Virus record (IMG/VR): IMGVR_UViG_3300027963_000066
Coordinates: 1-64,000 of that record
DNA: 64,000 bases
Strand: one strand, 5' to 3'
Source of the DNA: a virus
Notes under the pieces: model-generated
Told to the model about the DNA's origin: nothing
The model's database searches: none
Seen by the model: the letters and a program-made list of their open reading frames with translations, nothing else
Program-made: the position numbers and the translations under genes
Shown here: positions 52,398 to 59,667 of the stretch, piece after piece
How positions within the stretch are numbered: position 1 is the first letter of the stretch
Layout of the letters: every line of letters starts with the position of its first letter

Positions 52398-53135
52398 ATG
52401 AATAACAAAATTTTTGCATTAATTGTGAAAAATTTAGAATTAGCCTTTAATTTACCCAAATATCAAGAAATTAGAGAAACCCTAGGTAAAGACACAGTGA
52501 TAAGTACTTTGCCCTGGACTCCGGCACGCCTTGAAAAATTTAAAGAGGCAATCAGTACTGAGTTAGACTTGCCCGTCCTTAAATTGGATGATACTCTAGA
52601 ATCCATAGTCAACGATCTTGATGCAAAATACCTAGATCGATTCTTTGGTCAGATCTGGAAACCTAGTACAGATGAATTCCAATATAGTGGTTGGGCCCTA
52701 GTCGAAGAAATCAATCGACAAAATCCTCGAGCAGTATTAGACTTTGGATGTGGTTACAACCAGTTTAAAGGCAGAATTAAAAATCTAGTGGGCATTGATC
52801 CCTACAATAATTGTGCAGACTATATGGTTGATATTTTAGAATTTAAAGTTGAACCAGAAAGTTATGATCACATACTGGTATTGGGAAGCCTTAATTTTAA
52901 CGATGAAGCACTGATCAAAGTAAGATTTGAAAGATTACTAAGTTTACTGATGTCCGGCGGCCGTATGTACTTTAGAGCCAATCCCGGGCTACCTCATAAG
53001 ACAGGACCTTATGTAGATATTTTTCCTTGGTCTTTTGAATTTGCCTACCAATTGGCTTCTGAGTATAATCTTGAATTAGAAACTTTTAAGAAAGATTCTA
53101 AAGACCGTTTGTACTTTGTCTACAAGAAAAATTAA
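52398..53135 (+). CDS. SAM-dependent methyltransferase-like protein
   Basis: 245 residues. AVLDFGCGYNQFKGRI is a SAM-binding motif and LVGIDPYN the next strand; ILVLGSLNFND and MSGGRMYFRAN complete the fold. A helical N-terminal extension of about 95 residues precedes it. AAAGGA lies before the ATG. Confidence 0.78.
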   Translation: MNNKIFALIVKNLELAFNLPKYQEIRETLGKDTVISTLPWTPARLEKFKEAISTELDLPVLKLDDTLESIVNDLDAKYLDRFFGQIWKPSTDEFQYSGWALVEEINRQNPRAVLDFGCGYNQFKGRIKNLVGIDPYNNCADYMVDILEFKVEPESYDHILVLGSLNFNDEALIKVRFERLLSLLMSGGRMYFRANPGLPHKTGPYVDIFPWSFEFAYQLASEYNLELETFKKDSKDRLYFVYKKN

Positions 53136-53830
53136 TCTAACAGATGACGATTGTAGATAGCAATTTCTACATCGGCTGTATGTTCGGTATGATGTAGATG
53201 CACATCGACAAATTTGCGATAGGTCTCGTCTTCAATTCTTTCCACGGTCCAATTAAATTCTTCTGCAAACCACTCTCTGGTAAATTTGTTAATTTTTACA
53301 TTGCGGGCTTTGCAAAACTTTCTCATTAGAATATTGTGTTCTTGGATCATCCTATGCATGGTGTTATCGTCTTTGTAAAACGGACGATAATCCGGGTAGC
53401 TGATATCCCAACCTCCTGCACCATACCACCCTTGGGCACACTTATCATCGGGCCTGAACACCATGATGATTGGGCTAGTTGGCCAACGTTCTGCAATAGA
53501 ATCAAGATGATGACTTAAAAAATGACTCTTAACCAGTAGGCGTCCCCAACTAGGATCACGCCATTCATTAACAACCTGTTGTTCAATGTGTGAAGGATCC
53601 AAATTAGTAAAGTTATTCCAATCTTCTCCGAACCCGTGGCCTGGTCCAAAGTACACTCCAGTATGCACAATACTACGGGCTAAGGTGGTAGGTCCTACAT
53701 GACGATACTCTCGTTCTGGAGTTCGATCAGTAGTATTAAAATTTAAATGCTCAATGGCCTGAAACACATTGGCAGTACCGGACCATTTAGATCCCGGAGC
53801 TCCGGTAAACCAGACAAGATTTTTATTCAT
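53132..53830 (-). CDS. Sulfotransferase-like protein
   Basis: 232 residues. WFTGAPGSKWSGTANVFQ is a phosphosulfate-binding loop, GRLLVKSHFLSHHLD and SPIIMVFRPDDKC correspond to later sulfotransferase strands. It probably transfers sulfate from PAPS, perhaps to a glycan. Converges with the methyltransferase. Leaderless-type late promoter. Confidence 0.7.
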   Translation of the reverse strand: MNKNLVWFTGAPGSKWSGTANVFQAIEHLNFNTTDRTPEREYRHVGPTTLARSIVHTGVYFGPGHGFGEDWNNFTNLDPSHIEQQVVNEWRDPSWGRLLVKSHFLSHHLDSIAERWPTSPIIMVFRPDDKCAQGWYGAGGWDISYPDYRPFYKDDNTMHRMIQEHNILMRKFCKARNVKINKFTREWFAEEFNWTVERIEDETYRKFVDVHLHHTEHTADVEIAIYNRHLLD

Positions 53831-53833
53831 ACT

Positions 53834-54646
53834 TTATTTAAGACGCCGTTTGCAATGATCAATTAATAGTGATATCCAATCATTGGAAACTCCTATTTCT
53901 TTTTCTAACACAGCAAGATTTTTATTATTGTAAGAGATAATTTTGTCCTGATCAATCGATATGTTAAGATGCTGTTCTATGATATATTGATTAAGTCTAT
54001 TGCCGCAAATCAGTTGCCCTATATCAAAATAAAACCAGCCATCGTACTTGGTAGTAGACCATGTCTTATACCATTTGTATCTTGTTCTAATATAGTGTTC
54101 AAGATCTGCCTGCCCGTTAATCAATATTCCTAATTTGTAGGCAAGGAATTTCCAATTTTCATAAAGATCAGCATCGAGCAAGTCTGTCAGCTGGTGCGAA
54201 TATTGATGCCCTGAGTATATTAGATCTTCTATTTCTTTTCGTCTTGCGGGCCAGGCCTGTGAGTCGCTGATGTTTGATTTGATCCAACTTAGACAATAGG
54301 CACGATCGACATGTTCAGTATCCGATGAATACAATCGTATACCTTGACAGGGCAAGTTGGTCATTGAAATGTTGTTAAACCAATGTGTAGGAACACAAAA
54401 TGATTGATCACCATACGTTGATTCTAACTTGGCAACTTGTTCAGTGTTAATTGGCCATTCTTTGTTGCTGGGAAAAGTTTTTACATCTAAATTGATGGCC
54501 GCTAAATAATTTGGAAACAGTACTCTATTAGATTCTGTAGTCGCGAGATCAGGCACGTGGTAAAAATCTTTGCCGCTTGCGTGTACAAGACTAACAAAAA
54601 ATTCACCAAACATTCCTGGTTGATAACTTACGATAATGGGCTTCAT
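53834..54646 (-). CDS. Hypothetical P-loop-like protein
   Basis: 270 residues. IIVSYQPGMFGEFFVSLVH could be a degenerate P-loop as in sulfotransferase-related proteins; otherwise helical and aromatic-rich. It follows the sulfotransferase-like gene by three bases and is divergent from the PP-loop gene with ATGs back to back. Confidence 0.55.
   Translation of the reverse strand: MKPIIVSYQPGMFGEFFVSLVHASGKDFYHVPDLATTESNRVLFPNYLAAINLDVKTFPSNKEWPINTEQVAKLESTYGDQSFCVPTHWFNNISMTNLPCQGIRLYSSDTEHVDRAYCLSWIKSNISDSQAWPARRKEIEDLIYSGHQYSHQLTDLLDADLYENWKFLAYKLGILINGQADLEHYIRTRYKWYKTWSTTKYDGWFYFDIGQLICGNRLNQYIIEQHLNISIDQDKIISYNNKNLAVLEKEIGVSNDWISLLIDHCKRRLK
53835..53842 (-). promoter_or_regulatory. Late promoter box, leaderless spacing
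   Basis: CTTAAATA on the minus strand, four bases (AAGT) before the ATG at 53830; it overlaps the 3' end of the upstream gene. Confidence 0.45.
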
Positions 54647-55246
54647 ATGATCAATTTAAAAAATTTACAATTTGATATTACTACTTATGGTCAAAATCTA
54701 GCCTTGACATTTTCTGGAGGCTCTGATAGCTCACTGTTATTTTATTTGGCCGCACGACAAATACTAGATGAAAAATTAGATATCAATCTAAATTTATTTG
54801 TCACAGAACGTTTTAATCAACCGGTACCCTACGCCTTTGCGGTACATAAACGAATATGTGATCTGTTGGGATGCCACCAGTTTACTTTAACAGAAATGAA
54901 GCGTTCTGAATTACCGCAGGATGCAGTTATAGGGCCACTGGTACAATATCTAACTGATGTAAAAACTTTTGACAGTATCCTTTCTGGCAAAAACAAATAT
55001 CCTGATCACATACGCCCATTCCATTTTGCCTGGTTTGAAGAAACTGAAATCCTTAGATATCCTTTTAAAGAGTATACTAAGGATACGTTAATCGATTGTT
55101 TTTATCAGTGTGGGATAGAAGAAGTGTTATCAATGACACACTCCTGTGGTTGGCAGAGTGCAGGTTATTGTGGGAAATGTTTTAACTGTCAAGAACGTGA
55201 GTGGGCCTATAGTCAATTGCCCCATAAATTAAACATGGGGGCATAA
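54647..55246 (+). CDS. PP-loop ATPase, QueC-like
   Basis: 199 residues from ATG 54647. LALTFSGGSDSSLLFYLA is an ATP pyrophosphatase loop; the C-terminal MTHSCGWQSAGYCGKCFNCQERE has the four-Cys zinc site typical of QueC, which makes preQ0 from carboxy-deazaguanine. The rest is more divergent than host QueC. A second paralogue lies at 61633. It could act in nucleobase modification of DNA or tRNA. Overlaps the SGNH gene by one base. Confidence 0.72.
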   Translation: MINLKNLQFDITTYGQNLALTFSGGSDSSLLFYLAARQILDEKLDINLNLFVTERFNQPVPYAFAVHKRICDLLGCHQFTLTEMKRSELPQDAVIGPLVQYLTDVKTFDSILSGKNKYPDHIRPFHFAWFEETEILRYPFKEYTKDTLIDCFYQCGIEEVLSMTHSCGWQSAGYCGKCFNCQEREWAYSQLPHKLNMGA

Positions 55247-55791
55247 TGAAAATTTTAATCTGCGGAGATAGTTTTGCGGCCGATTGGACTGTTAAACATA
55301 AAGGAACAGGTTGGCCAAACATGCTGGCCGATCTATATCAAGTAACCAATCTAGCTCAAGCAGGGTGCAGTGAATACAAAATTTTAAAACAAATACAGTC
55401 GGTGGATTTGTTTGAATACGATAAAATTATTGTTTGGCATACTAGCCCTTATCGGATCTATGTTGAAGAACATCCTACGCACAATAAAGATGTTTTGCAC
55501 AAAAACTGTGATTTTATCTACAGCGATGTCAAAGCTCAGCAATCAAAAGAGCTAACTCCTATAATAGATTATTTTGAAAAATATTTCAGTTTTGAATATG
55601 CTGATTTTGTACACTCTTTAATATGTAAACAGATAGATGAACTCTTAGAGCCTGTAAAAGATAAAGTAATTCAAATACCTCAGATGATCGATTTTGATCA
55701 TTTGACCAAGCCAAATCAAGGACTAAATCATTTTGACACTGATGGGAATCAAATAGTTTTCAACAAGTTAGTCAAAATTATCAACCCATAA
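55246..55791 (+). CDS. SGNH-hydrolase-like protein
   Basis: 181 residues. ILICGDSFAADW carries the nucleophile Ser block; NLAQAGCSEYKIL the second, and GLNHFDTDGNQIV a C-terminal D-x-x-H-like part that is imperfect (NHFD). Such enzymes are esterases or acetyltransferases acting on carbohydrates. Shares one base with the PP-loop gene. Confidence 0.66.
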   Translation: MKILICGDSFAADWTVKHKGTGWPNMLADLYQVTNLAQAGCSEYKILKQIQSVDLFEYDKIIVWHTSPYRIYVEEHPTHNKDVLHKNCDFIYSDVKAQQSKELTPIIDYFEKYFSFEYADFVHSLICKQIDELLEPVKDKVIQIPQMIDFDHLTKPNQGLNHFDTDGNQIVFNKLVKIINP

Positions 55792-55794
55792 ATA
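55787..55794 (+). promoter_or_regulatory. Late promoter box, leaderless spacing
   Basis: CATAAATA on the plus strand, four bases (CAGT) before the ATG at 55799; it overlaps the upstream stop codon. Confidence 0.6.
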
Positions 55795-55798
55795 CAGT

Positions 55799-56548
55799 AT
55801 GAACATCAATGATCCAAAATTCCATCCAGTGTATGCGGATAGAAATACCACCCTCGAATGGTGGGGGTCAGATAACAAAAATCGGTTTAACGAAAATTTA
55901 AAAACTAAAAAATCTGATCTCGAAAAAAACGGGTGGCTAGAAAAAGAAATTACCTATTCTATAAACAGTGAAGGATTTAGATGTCCCCAGTTTGACAATA
56001 ATGATTGTGTCATGTTCTTAGGAAAAAGCGTTTCAATAGGAATTGGTTTAGAATACGAAAGAATTTATCCTACTTTGGTATCAAAGGTATTAGGATTAAG
56101 ATGTGCAAATCTTTCTATTGCAGGCACTTCAAACGACACGTCATTTAGAATGGCATTGCACTGGATAGGCAAATTAAAACCAAAAATTCTTGTGTTTGAT
56201 TCAGAGGCAAAAGATAGGGTAGAGCTGTTATCAATGGACAGTGTTATGAATTTTGTGCCATCTTTGCCCGACACACACCCTTTTTATCTAACACATCTAT
56301 CAGCAGAAGAAAATAGTGTGCTTAACTATAAGAAAAACCTGTTGGCCATTATAAAACTCTGTGATATCAACCAAACAAAATTTGTTGAAGTCTCGACCTA
56401 TAAGACCAATCTATCGAGCGACAGATGTACTTATGAATTAAAAAGACCGGATCCGGCCTCAAATCAATATGCTAGAGATTTAATTCATCCTGGTAACTTT
56501 ATTCATTTTTATAAAGCACTGGACATCCTAGATATGATAAACAAATAA
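55799..56548 (+). CDS. SGNH-hydrolase-like protein, paralogue 1
   Basis: 249 residues. SINSEGFRCPQF, MFLGKSVSIGIGL, NLSIAGTSNDTSFRMALHWI and YARDLIHPGNFIHF align with the protein at 62932. GKS holds the candidate nucleophile Ser and DLIHPG the Asp/His pair. The first motif is less canonical than in the paralogue (GCSFTVGIG). Probably a carbohydrate esterase/acyltransferase. Confidence 0.7.
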   Translation: MNINDPKFHPVYADRNTTLEWWGSDNKNRFNENLKTKKSDLEKNGWLEKEITYSINSEGFRCPQFDNNDCVMFLGKSVSIGIGLEYERIYPTLVSKVLGLRCANLSIAGTSNDTSFRMALHWIGKLKPKILVFDSEAKDRVELLSMDSVMNFVPSLPDTHPFYLTHLSAEENSVLNYKKNLLAIIKLCDINQTKFVEVSTYKTNLSSDRCTYELKRPDPASNQYARDLIHPGNFIHFYKALDILDMINK

Positions 56549-56549
56549 C

Positions 56550-56626
56550 TGGCCTGCCCGGGAGGGATCGAACCTCCGACCCACAGCTTAGAAGGCTGTT
56601 GTTCTATCCACTGAACTACGGGCAGG
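56550..56626 (-). tRNA. tRNA-Arg (UCU)
   Basis: Acceptor CTGCCCG/CGGGCAG, anticodon arm ACAGC-CTTCTAA-GCTGT, T loop TTCGATC, G discriminator and CCA encoded. All arms canonical. Confidence 0.95.
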
Positions 56627-56631
56627 TAATC

Positions 56632-57426
56632 TTATTCGATGCCTAGAGATTTTCTAATCTTGGTAGCACTGATATCGGTAATTGTAGAATCAAAAGATTC
56701 TTGCTCAATTTTATACCCAACATCTCTACCATACGTGATGTTAACAATATTAGGCACTACCTGTATAGTATACTGTCCCTGGTACTTAGGGTCAAGATCT
56801 CTTCGAATAAATTTAGTAACTTTTTCAAGTTCAAACGGATTACTGCCCTGCCAGCCTTGGCAGTCTCGTATCATAATACAGACCTGTCCAGTTTTAGCGA
56901 TGGCACGTTCAAATAAGGCTCGATGTCCTTCGTGCCAAGGTTGCCAACGACCCAGCATCTGTACTGTTTCTCGTTGCCAATCAAACACCGGGCGTCGACG
57001 ATTGTCTAAAATGTGTGCGGCAATAAACTCGCCCCACCATTCGGCACGTTGTTCGGTGATTCTAAAGTCATAGACTTCGGGTTCTTGGAACATGGCATTG
57101 GTGTCGGCGTAACGTCCTTCACGTATTGTGTCTACCCAAACGGTCCAATCTGCTTTAAAGTTATTGCGCATCTCGGCCAAGGGTGCTACAAAATCACAGA
57201 TCACATAGTCCATATCTGACATTGCATCGGCAAGTTCACGCATACGCTTACTCTGGCGAATCCGTCCAGCTTCACTGAAATCCCAATCGTCATACTTCTT
57301 ACGTACATCGTCGGCATTGAGCCAACCAATGCGCTTGCCTTCCCGTTGAAGGTAGTCAACAACCCATTGTGCCAGTGTTGTTTTACCTGAGCCTGGCAAT
57401 CCCATGATTAGTATTCGTTTAGTCAT
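56632..57426 (-). CDS. APS-kinase-like / nucleotidyltransferase fusion
   Basis: 264 residues from ATG 57426, fixed by a late box. N-terminal kinase: LIMGLPGSGKTTLAQW, WLNADDVRKKY, DFSEAGRIRQSKRM follow APS kinase. C-terminal nucleotidyltransferase: LGRWQPWHEGHRALF has HxGH and DISATKIRKSLG the second motif, as in NMN adenylyltransferase-like enzymes. The combination may make an activated phosphoryl compound (PAPS or NAD precursor); the substrate is open. Confidence 0.8.
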   Translation of the reverse strand: MTKRILIMGLPGSGKTTLAQWVVDYLQREGKRIGWLNADDVRKKYDDWDFSEAGRIRQSKRMRELADAMSDMDYVICDFVAPLAEMRNNFKADWTVWVDTIREGRYADTNAMFQEPEVYDFRITEQRAEWWGEFIAAHILDNRRRPVFDWQRETVQMLGRWQPWHEGHRALFERAIAKTGQVCIMIRDCQGWQGSNPFELEKVTKFIRRDLDPKYQGQYTIQVVPNIVNITYGRDVGYKIEQESFDSTITDISATKIRKSLGIE

Positions 57427-57431
57427 GCAGG

Positions 57432-57439
57432 TATTTATT
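57432..57439 (-). promoter_or_regulatory. Late promoter box, leaderless spacing
   Basis: AATAAATA on the minus strand, five bases (CCTGC) before the ATG at 57426, just downstream of tRNA-Leu(CAA). Confidence 0.6.
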
Positions 57440-57442
57440 TTA

Positions 57443-57519
57443 TGGTACCTCGTCTCAGATTCGAACTGAGAGCCAACAGATTTTGAATCTATCCGCACTA
57501 CCAATTAGCGTAACGAGGC
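57443..57519 (-). tRNA. tRNA with CAA anticodon (Leu?), short variable loop
   Basis: Acceptor GCCTCGT/ACGAGGT, anticodon arm ATAGA-TTCAAAA-TCTGT, T arm CTCAG-TTCGAAT-CTGAG, CCA encoded. CAA should read leucine UUG, but the variable loop has only five bases, whereas bacterial tRNA-Leu is class II. Isotype uncertain. Confidence 0.8.
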
Positions 57520-57522
57520 AAA

Positions 57523-57644
57523 ACAGGTTCTCATTTTTTGTGCTACCACTACACCAACACCGCTGACCAAGCAGTGCCCAGGATTCGAACCTGGCCCGTC
57601 TTTTTTACAGAAAGATTTTAATAAGATTGCTGAAAAGAACCTAG
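57523..57644 (-). ncRNA. Y-RNA-like element B with complete permuted tRNA-like domain
   Basis: The stem AGGTTCT/AGAACCT flanks CAGCAA. Inside, in order on the minus strand: an anticodon-like hairpin TCTTT-CTGTAAA-AAAGA (anticodon GUA, 57599-57615), CGGG, T arm CCAGG-TTCGAAT-CCTGG (57578-57594), acceptor 3' strand GCACTGC, a 7-base cap TTGGTCA, acceptor 5' strand GCGGTGT (57557-57577 together), and D arm GTGTAGTGGTAGCAC. The acceptor ends are joined, so it cannot be charged. This is the tRNA-mimic topology of bacterial YrlA RNAs. It abuts tRNA-Leu(CAA), four bases away. Confidence 0.85.
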
Positions 57645-57656
57645 ATGGTCAAATAA

Positions 57657-57768
57657 AACAGGATGAGCTGTCATGGCCGGGAATCGAACCCTATTTCAGA
57701 CAATGTCCCCAAATGGACGGCCTCGCGAAATGTGGAGCGAGTAAAATGGTTTGCTGTAATCATCCTAA
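57657..57768 (-). ncRNA. Y-RNA-like element C with T-loop module
   Basis: AGGATGATTA-CAGCAA pairs with TCATCCTGTT. The insert holds CTCGC...GCGAG, a GGCCG...CGGCC stem and a T-arm-like GGG-TTCGATT-CCC. It precedes element B on the minus strand by 13 bases, as a tandem pair. Its 3' side is near tRNA genes. tRNA-like but less complete than B. Confidence 0.78.
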
Positions 57769-57769
57769 A

Positions 57770-57777
57770 ACTAAATA
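57770..57777 (+). promoter_or_regulatory. Late promoter box, leaderless spacing
   Basis: ACTAAATA on the plus strand, five bases (TTTGT) before the ATG at 57783. Confidence 0.5.
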
Positions 57778-57782
57778 TTTGT

Positions 57783-58283
57783 ATGAACCGACTTCTTGAA
57801 TATTTGGATTTGCCTAAATTGCCTGCCGAACTGATCGAAGAAGCAAAGTTAAGCACACAGATCAATCCAAATGTTTTTATTTTTAAAGACTATTCAGCTT
57901 ACAAAATCTTTGATGCTACTGAATCAATCTCAGAATACACTCGTAGTATATTTGATTTTCCGCACCATACAAAAGTACAATTGATATCAGGGGACATCGC
58001 CATACACATTGATTATGGTCGATCAGTAGTTTATAATTATCTAATTGACTATCCTGGAGAAATAGCTTACTCTTGCCACTATCAAACTAGCGATCCTGCT
58101 AGTTTGATCAGTAAGGAAGCATTAACACCAGACTGCTGGTCTAGATTAGATGTCAGTGTTTATCACAATCTTTTAGGAGTCAAGGTTCCGAGATTGTTTA
58201 TCAGTGTTGCTCCTATAGAAAAAATATCCAAAGAAGATATTCGACGGAGCAGACAATGGTACAAAGAATTTGGAGCGGGATAG
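57783..58283 (+). CDS. Hypothetical protein
   Basis: 166 residues from ATG 57783, set by the late box; a longer frame would run back through Y-like element C. DIAIHIDYGRSVVYNYLIDYPG contains an HxD that could be part of an oxygenase-like fold, but the distal His is not evident. Its 3' end overlaps the opposite-strand tRNA-Gly. Confidence 0.65.
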   Translation: MNRLLEYLDLPKLPAELIEEAKLSTQINPNVFIFKDYSAYKIFDATESISEYTRSIFDFPHHTKVQLISGDIAIHIDYGRSVVYNYLIDYPGEIAYSCHYQTSDPASLISKEALTPDCWSRLDVSVYHNLLGVKVPRLFISVAPIEKISKEDIRRSRQWYKEFGAG

Positions 58284-58344
58284 GAGAATCGAACTCCTGA
58301 CTAAACCTTGGCAAGGTTTCGTTTGACCATTAAACTAATCCCGC
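58271..58344 (-). tRNA. tRNA-Gly (GCC)
   Basis: Acceptor GCGGGAT/ATCCCGC, anticodon arm AAACC-TTGCCAA-GGTTT, T loop TTCGATT, CCA encoded. Confidence 0.95.
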
Positions 58345-58357
58345 ATGTTTTTATTTA

Positions 58358-58447
58358 TGGTCCCCCACTGAGGAATCGAACCTCATCCTGGACCTTATCT
58401 AGATTAATCGGTTATAAGCCGACCTGCTCTCCATGAGCTAGCGGGGG
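58358..58447 (-). tRNA. tRNA-Ile (UAU)-anticodon, long variable region
   Basis: Acceptor CCCCCGC/GTGGGGG, D arm, anticodon arm GTCGG-CTTATAA-CCGAT (anticodon UAU), T arm TGAGG-TTCGATT-CCTCA and CCA are clear. About 21 bases separate anticodon and T arms, far more than expected for tRNA-Ile. Confidence 0.82.
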
Positions 58448-58455
58448 AATAAATA
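58448..58455 (+). promoter_or_regulatory. Late promoter box, leaderless spacing
   Basis: AATAAATA on the plus strand, five bases (TCGTT) before the ATG at 58461, immediately beside tRNA-Ile. Confidence 0.6.
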
Positions 58456-58460
58456 TCGTT

Positions 58461-59327
58461 ATGATTAACATCTTAAAAGAATACACCAGTAAAGATTTGA
58501 GTAAAAAACTGATCCTGTCATTGCATGATCAAGCCGTTGTTGAAAGTGTGATAATGCCCGAGTCTGCACTGGGACCGTCGGCACTTTGCATCAGCGTTCA
58601 GGTAGGTTGTGCAGTAGGATGTACTTTTTGCAAAACTGGTCAAGATGGTCTGAAGCGTAATTTATCCGCTGACGAAATTATCGATCAATTGACCATCGCC
58701 GAAGAACAAAAATTTATAGATTTTATAGTGTTCATGGGCATGGGCGATTCTGCCCACAACATTGATGCTGTACTAACGGCAGTTGAAGAATTTGTTCATC
58801 GAGGAAAAAATAAAGATAAACTTCTTGTCAGTAGCATAGGCACAGATAAGTTTTTTGATAAATTAGAATCTGCAGTGGTTAAACCCAGACTAGCAGTCAG
58901 CCTGCATTCTGCAATAGATGCCACTAGAAAATCTATAATTCCCATGGCCAATTTAATGAGTGTACAAGAATTGATCGAACGCTCTCAACAGTATGCACAA
59001 TTAACCAATCGAAAAATCATGTATCAATTGACCATGCTGGCTGGAGTCAATGATACCGATGAAGAGATTTCAACAGTTATAGATCAATTAACACCATACA
59101 AACAGCATTCTATTATACAGATAATACCTTGGAATTTTATATCCGATGCAATGTTTACCTGTACACCCCAATCTAAAATTAAAGAAATAGTTGATCGATT
59201 TAGGAATCTAGATTTTGATGTTAGGCAAAGATATTCTTTTGGACAAGATATAGGCGCGGCCTGCGGCCAACTGTCGTCACAAAATCAATTGGCTCCCCAG
59301 GGTGGGATCGAACCACCGACACCCTGA
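58461..59327 (+). CDS. RlmN-like radical SAM methyltransferase, N-terminally short
   Basis: 288 residues. VQVGCAVGCTFCKTG is the CxxxCxxC iron-sulfur motif; FMGMGDSAHNI, LAVSLHSAIDATRKSI and the conserved DIGAACGQL Cys match RlmN, which methylates C2 of A2503 in 23S rRNA and A37 of some tRNAs. About 90 N-terminal residues of RlmN, which bind RNA, are absent. Within a tRNA array, tRNA is a likely substrate. The last codons read antisense through tRNA-Asn. Confidence 0.86.
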   Translation: MINILKEYTSKDLSKKLILSLHDQAVVESVIMPESALGPSALCISVQVGCAVGCTFCKTGQDGLKRNLSADEIIDQLTIAEEQKFIDFIVFMGMGDSAHNIDAVLTAVEEFVHRGKNKDKLLVSSIGTDKFFDKLESAVVKPRLAVSLHSAIDATRKSIIPMANLMSVQELIERSQQYAQLTNRKIMYQLTMLAGVNDTDEEISTVIDQLTPYKQHSIIQIIPWNFISDAMFTCTPQSKIKEIVDRFRNLDFDVRQRYSFGQDIGAACGQLSSQNQLAPQGGIEPPTP

Positions 59328-59365
59328 TTAACAGTCAGGTGCTTCTACCGCTGAGCTACTAGGGA
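59290..59365 (-). tRNA. tRNA-Asn (GUU)
   Basis: Acceptor TCCCTAG/CTGGGGA, anticodon arm CCTGA-CTGTTAA-TCAGG, T loop TTCGATC, CCA encoded. Overlaps the 3' end of the RlmN-like gene on the other strand. Confidence 0.94.
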
Positions 59366-59371
59366 ATAAAA

Positions 59372-59447
59372 TGGTTGCGGGACTTGGATTCGAACCAAGG
59401 ATGGCAAAGGCTTATGAGACCTCGCTGGTGACCAGACCCTTCCCGCG
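59372..59447 (-). tRNA. Initiator tRNA-fMet (CAU)
   Basis: Acceptor CGCGGGA/TCCCGCA with the unpaired C1-A72 that defines initiators, anticodon loop CTCATAA, T arm CTTGG-TTCGAAT-CCAAG, CCA encoded. Confidence 0.92.
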
Positions 59448-59500
59448 ATATTCGTTTACACACTACTTATCCTATTGTACACCGTGTGTAAGGGTGACAT

Positions 59501-59577
59501 TGGTCGGAGTACAAGGATTCGAACCTTGGGCCCCTGCGTCCCAAACGCAGTGCTCTACCAGACTGAGCTACACTCCG
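59501..59577 (-). tRNA. tRNA-Pro (UGG)
   Basis: Acceptor CGGAGTG/TACTCCG, anticodon arm CTGCG-TTTGGGA-CGCAG, T arm CAAGG-TTCGAAT-CCTTG, CCA encoded. Confidence 0.95.
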
Positions 59578-59584
59578 AATAAAC

Positions 59585-59659
59585 TGGTACCTCGTGACAG
59601 GGTCGAACTGCCGACATTCGCCGTGTAAAGGCGCTACTCTACCACTGAGTTAACGAGGC
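59585..59659 (-). tRNA. tRNA-Val (UAC)
   Basis: Acceptor GCCTCGT/ACGAGGT, anticodon stem CGCC/GGCG around TTTACAC, T loop TTCGACC, CCA encoded. Confidence 0.93.
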
Positions 59660-59667
59660 AAAAACCG

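Noticed and set aside
57523-57644. Functional permuted tRNA-Tyr gene
   Set aside because: Every arm is present, but the same outer stem and CAGCRA motif occur in five elements without tRNA arms, so a Y-RNA-type element explains more. Not fully excluded.
59371-59628. Plus-strand frame with GLGFEPR and GVQGFEPWAPASQTQ-like segments
   Set aside because: Typical antisense translations of tRNA T arms, overlapping tRNA-fMet, Pro and Val.
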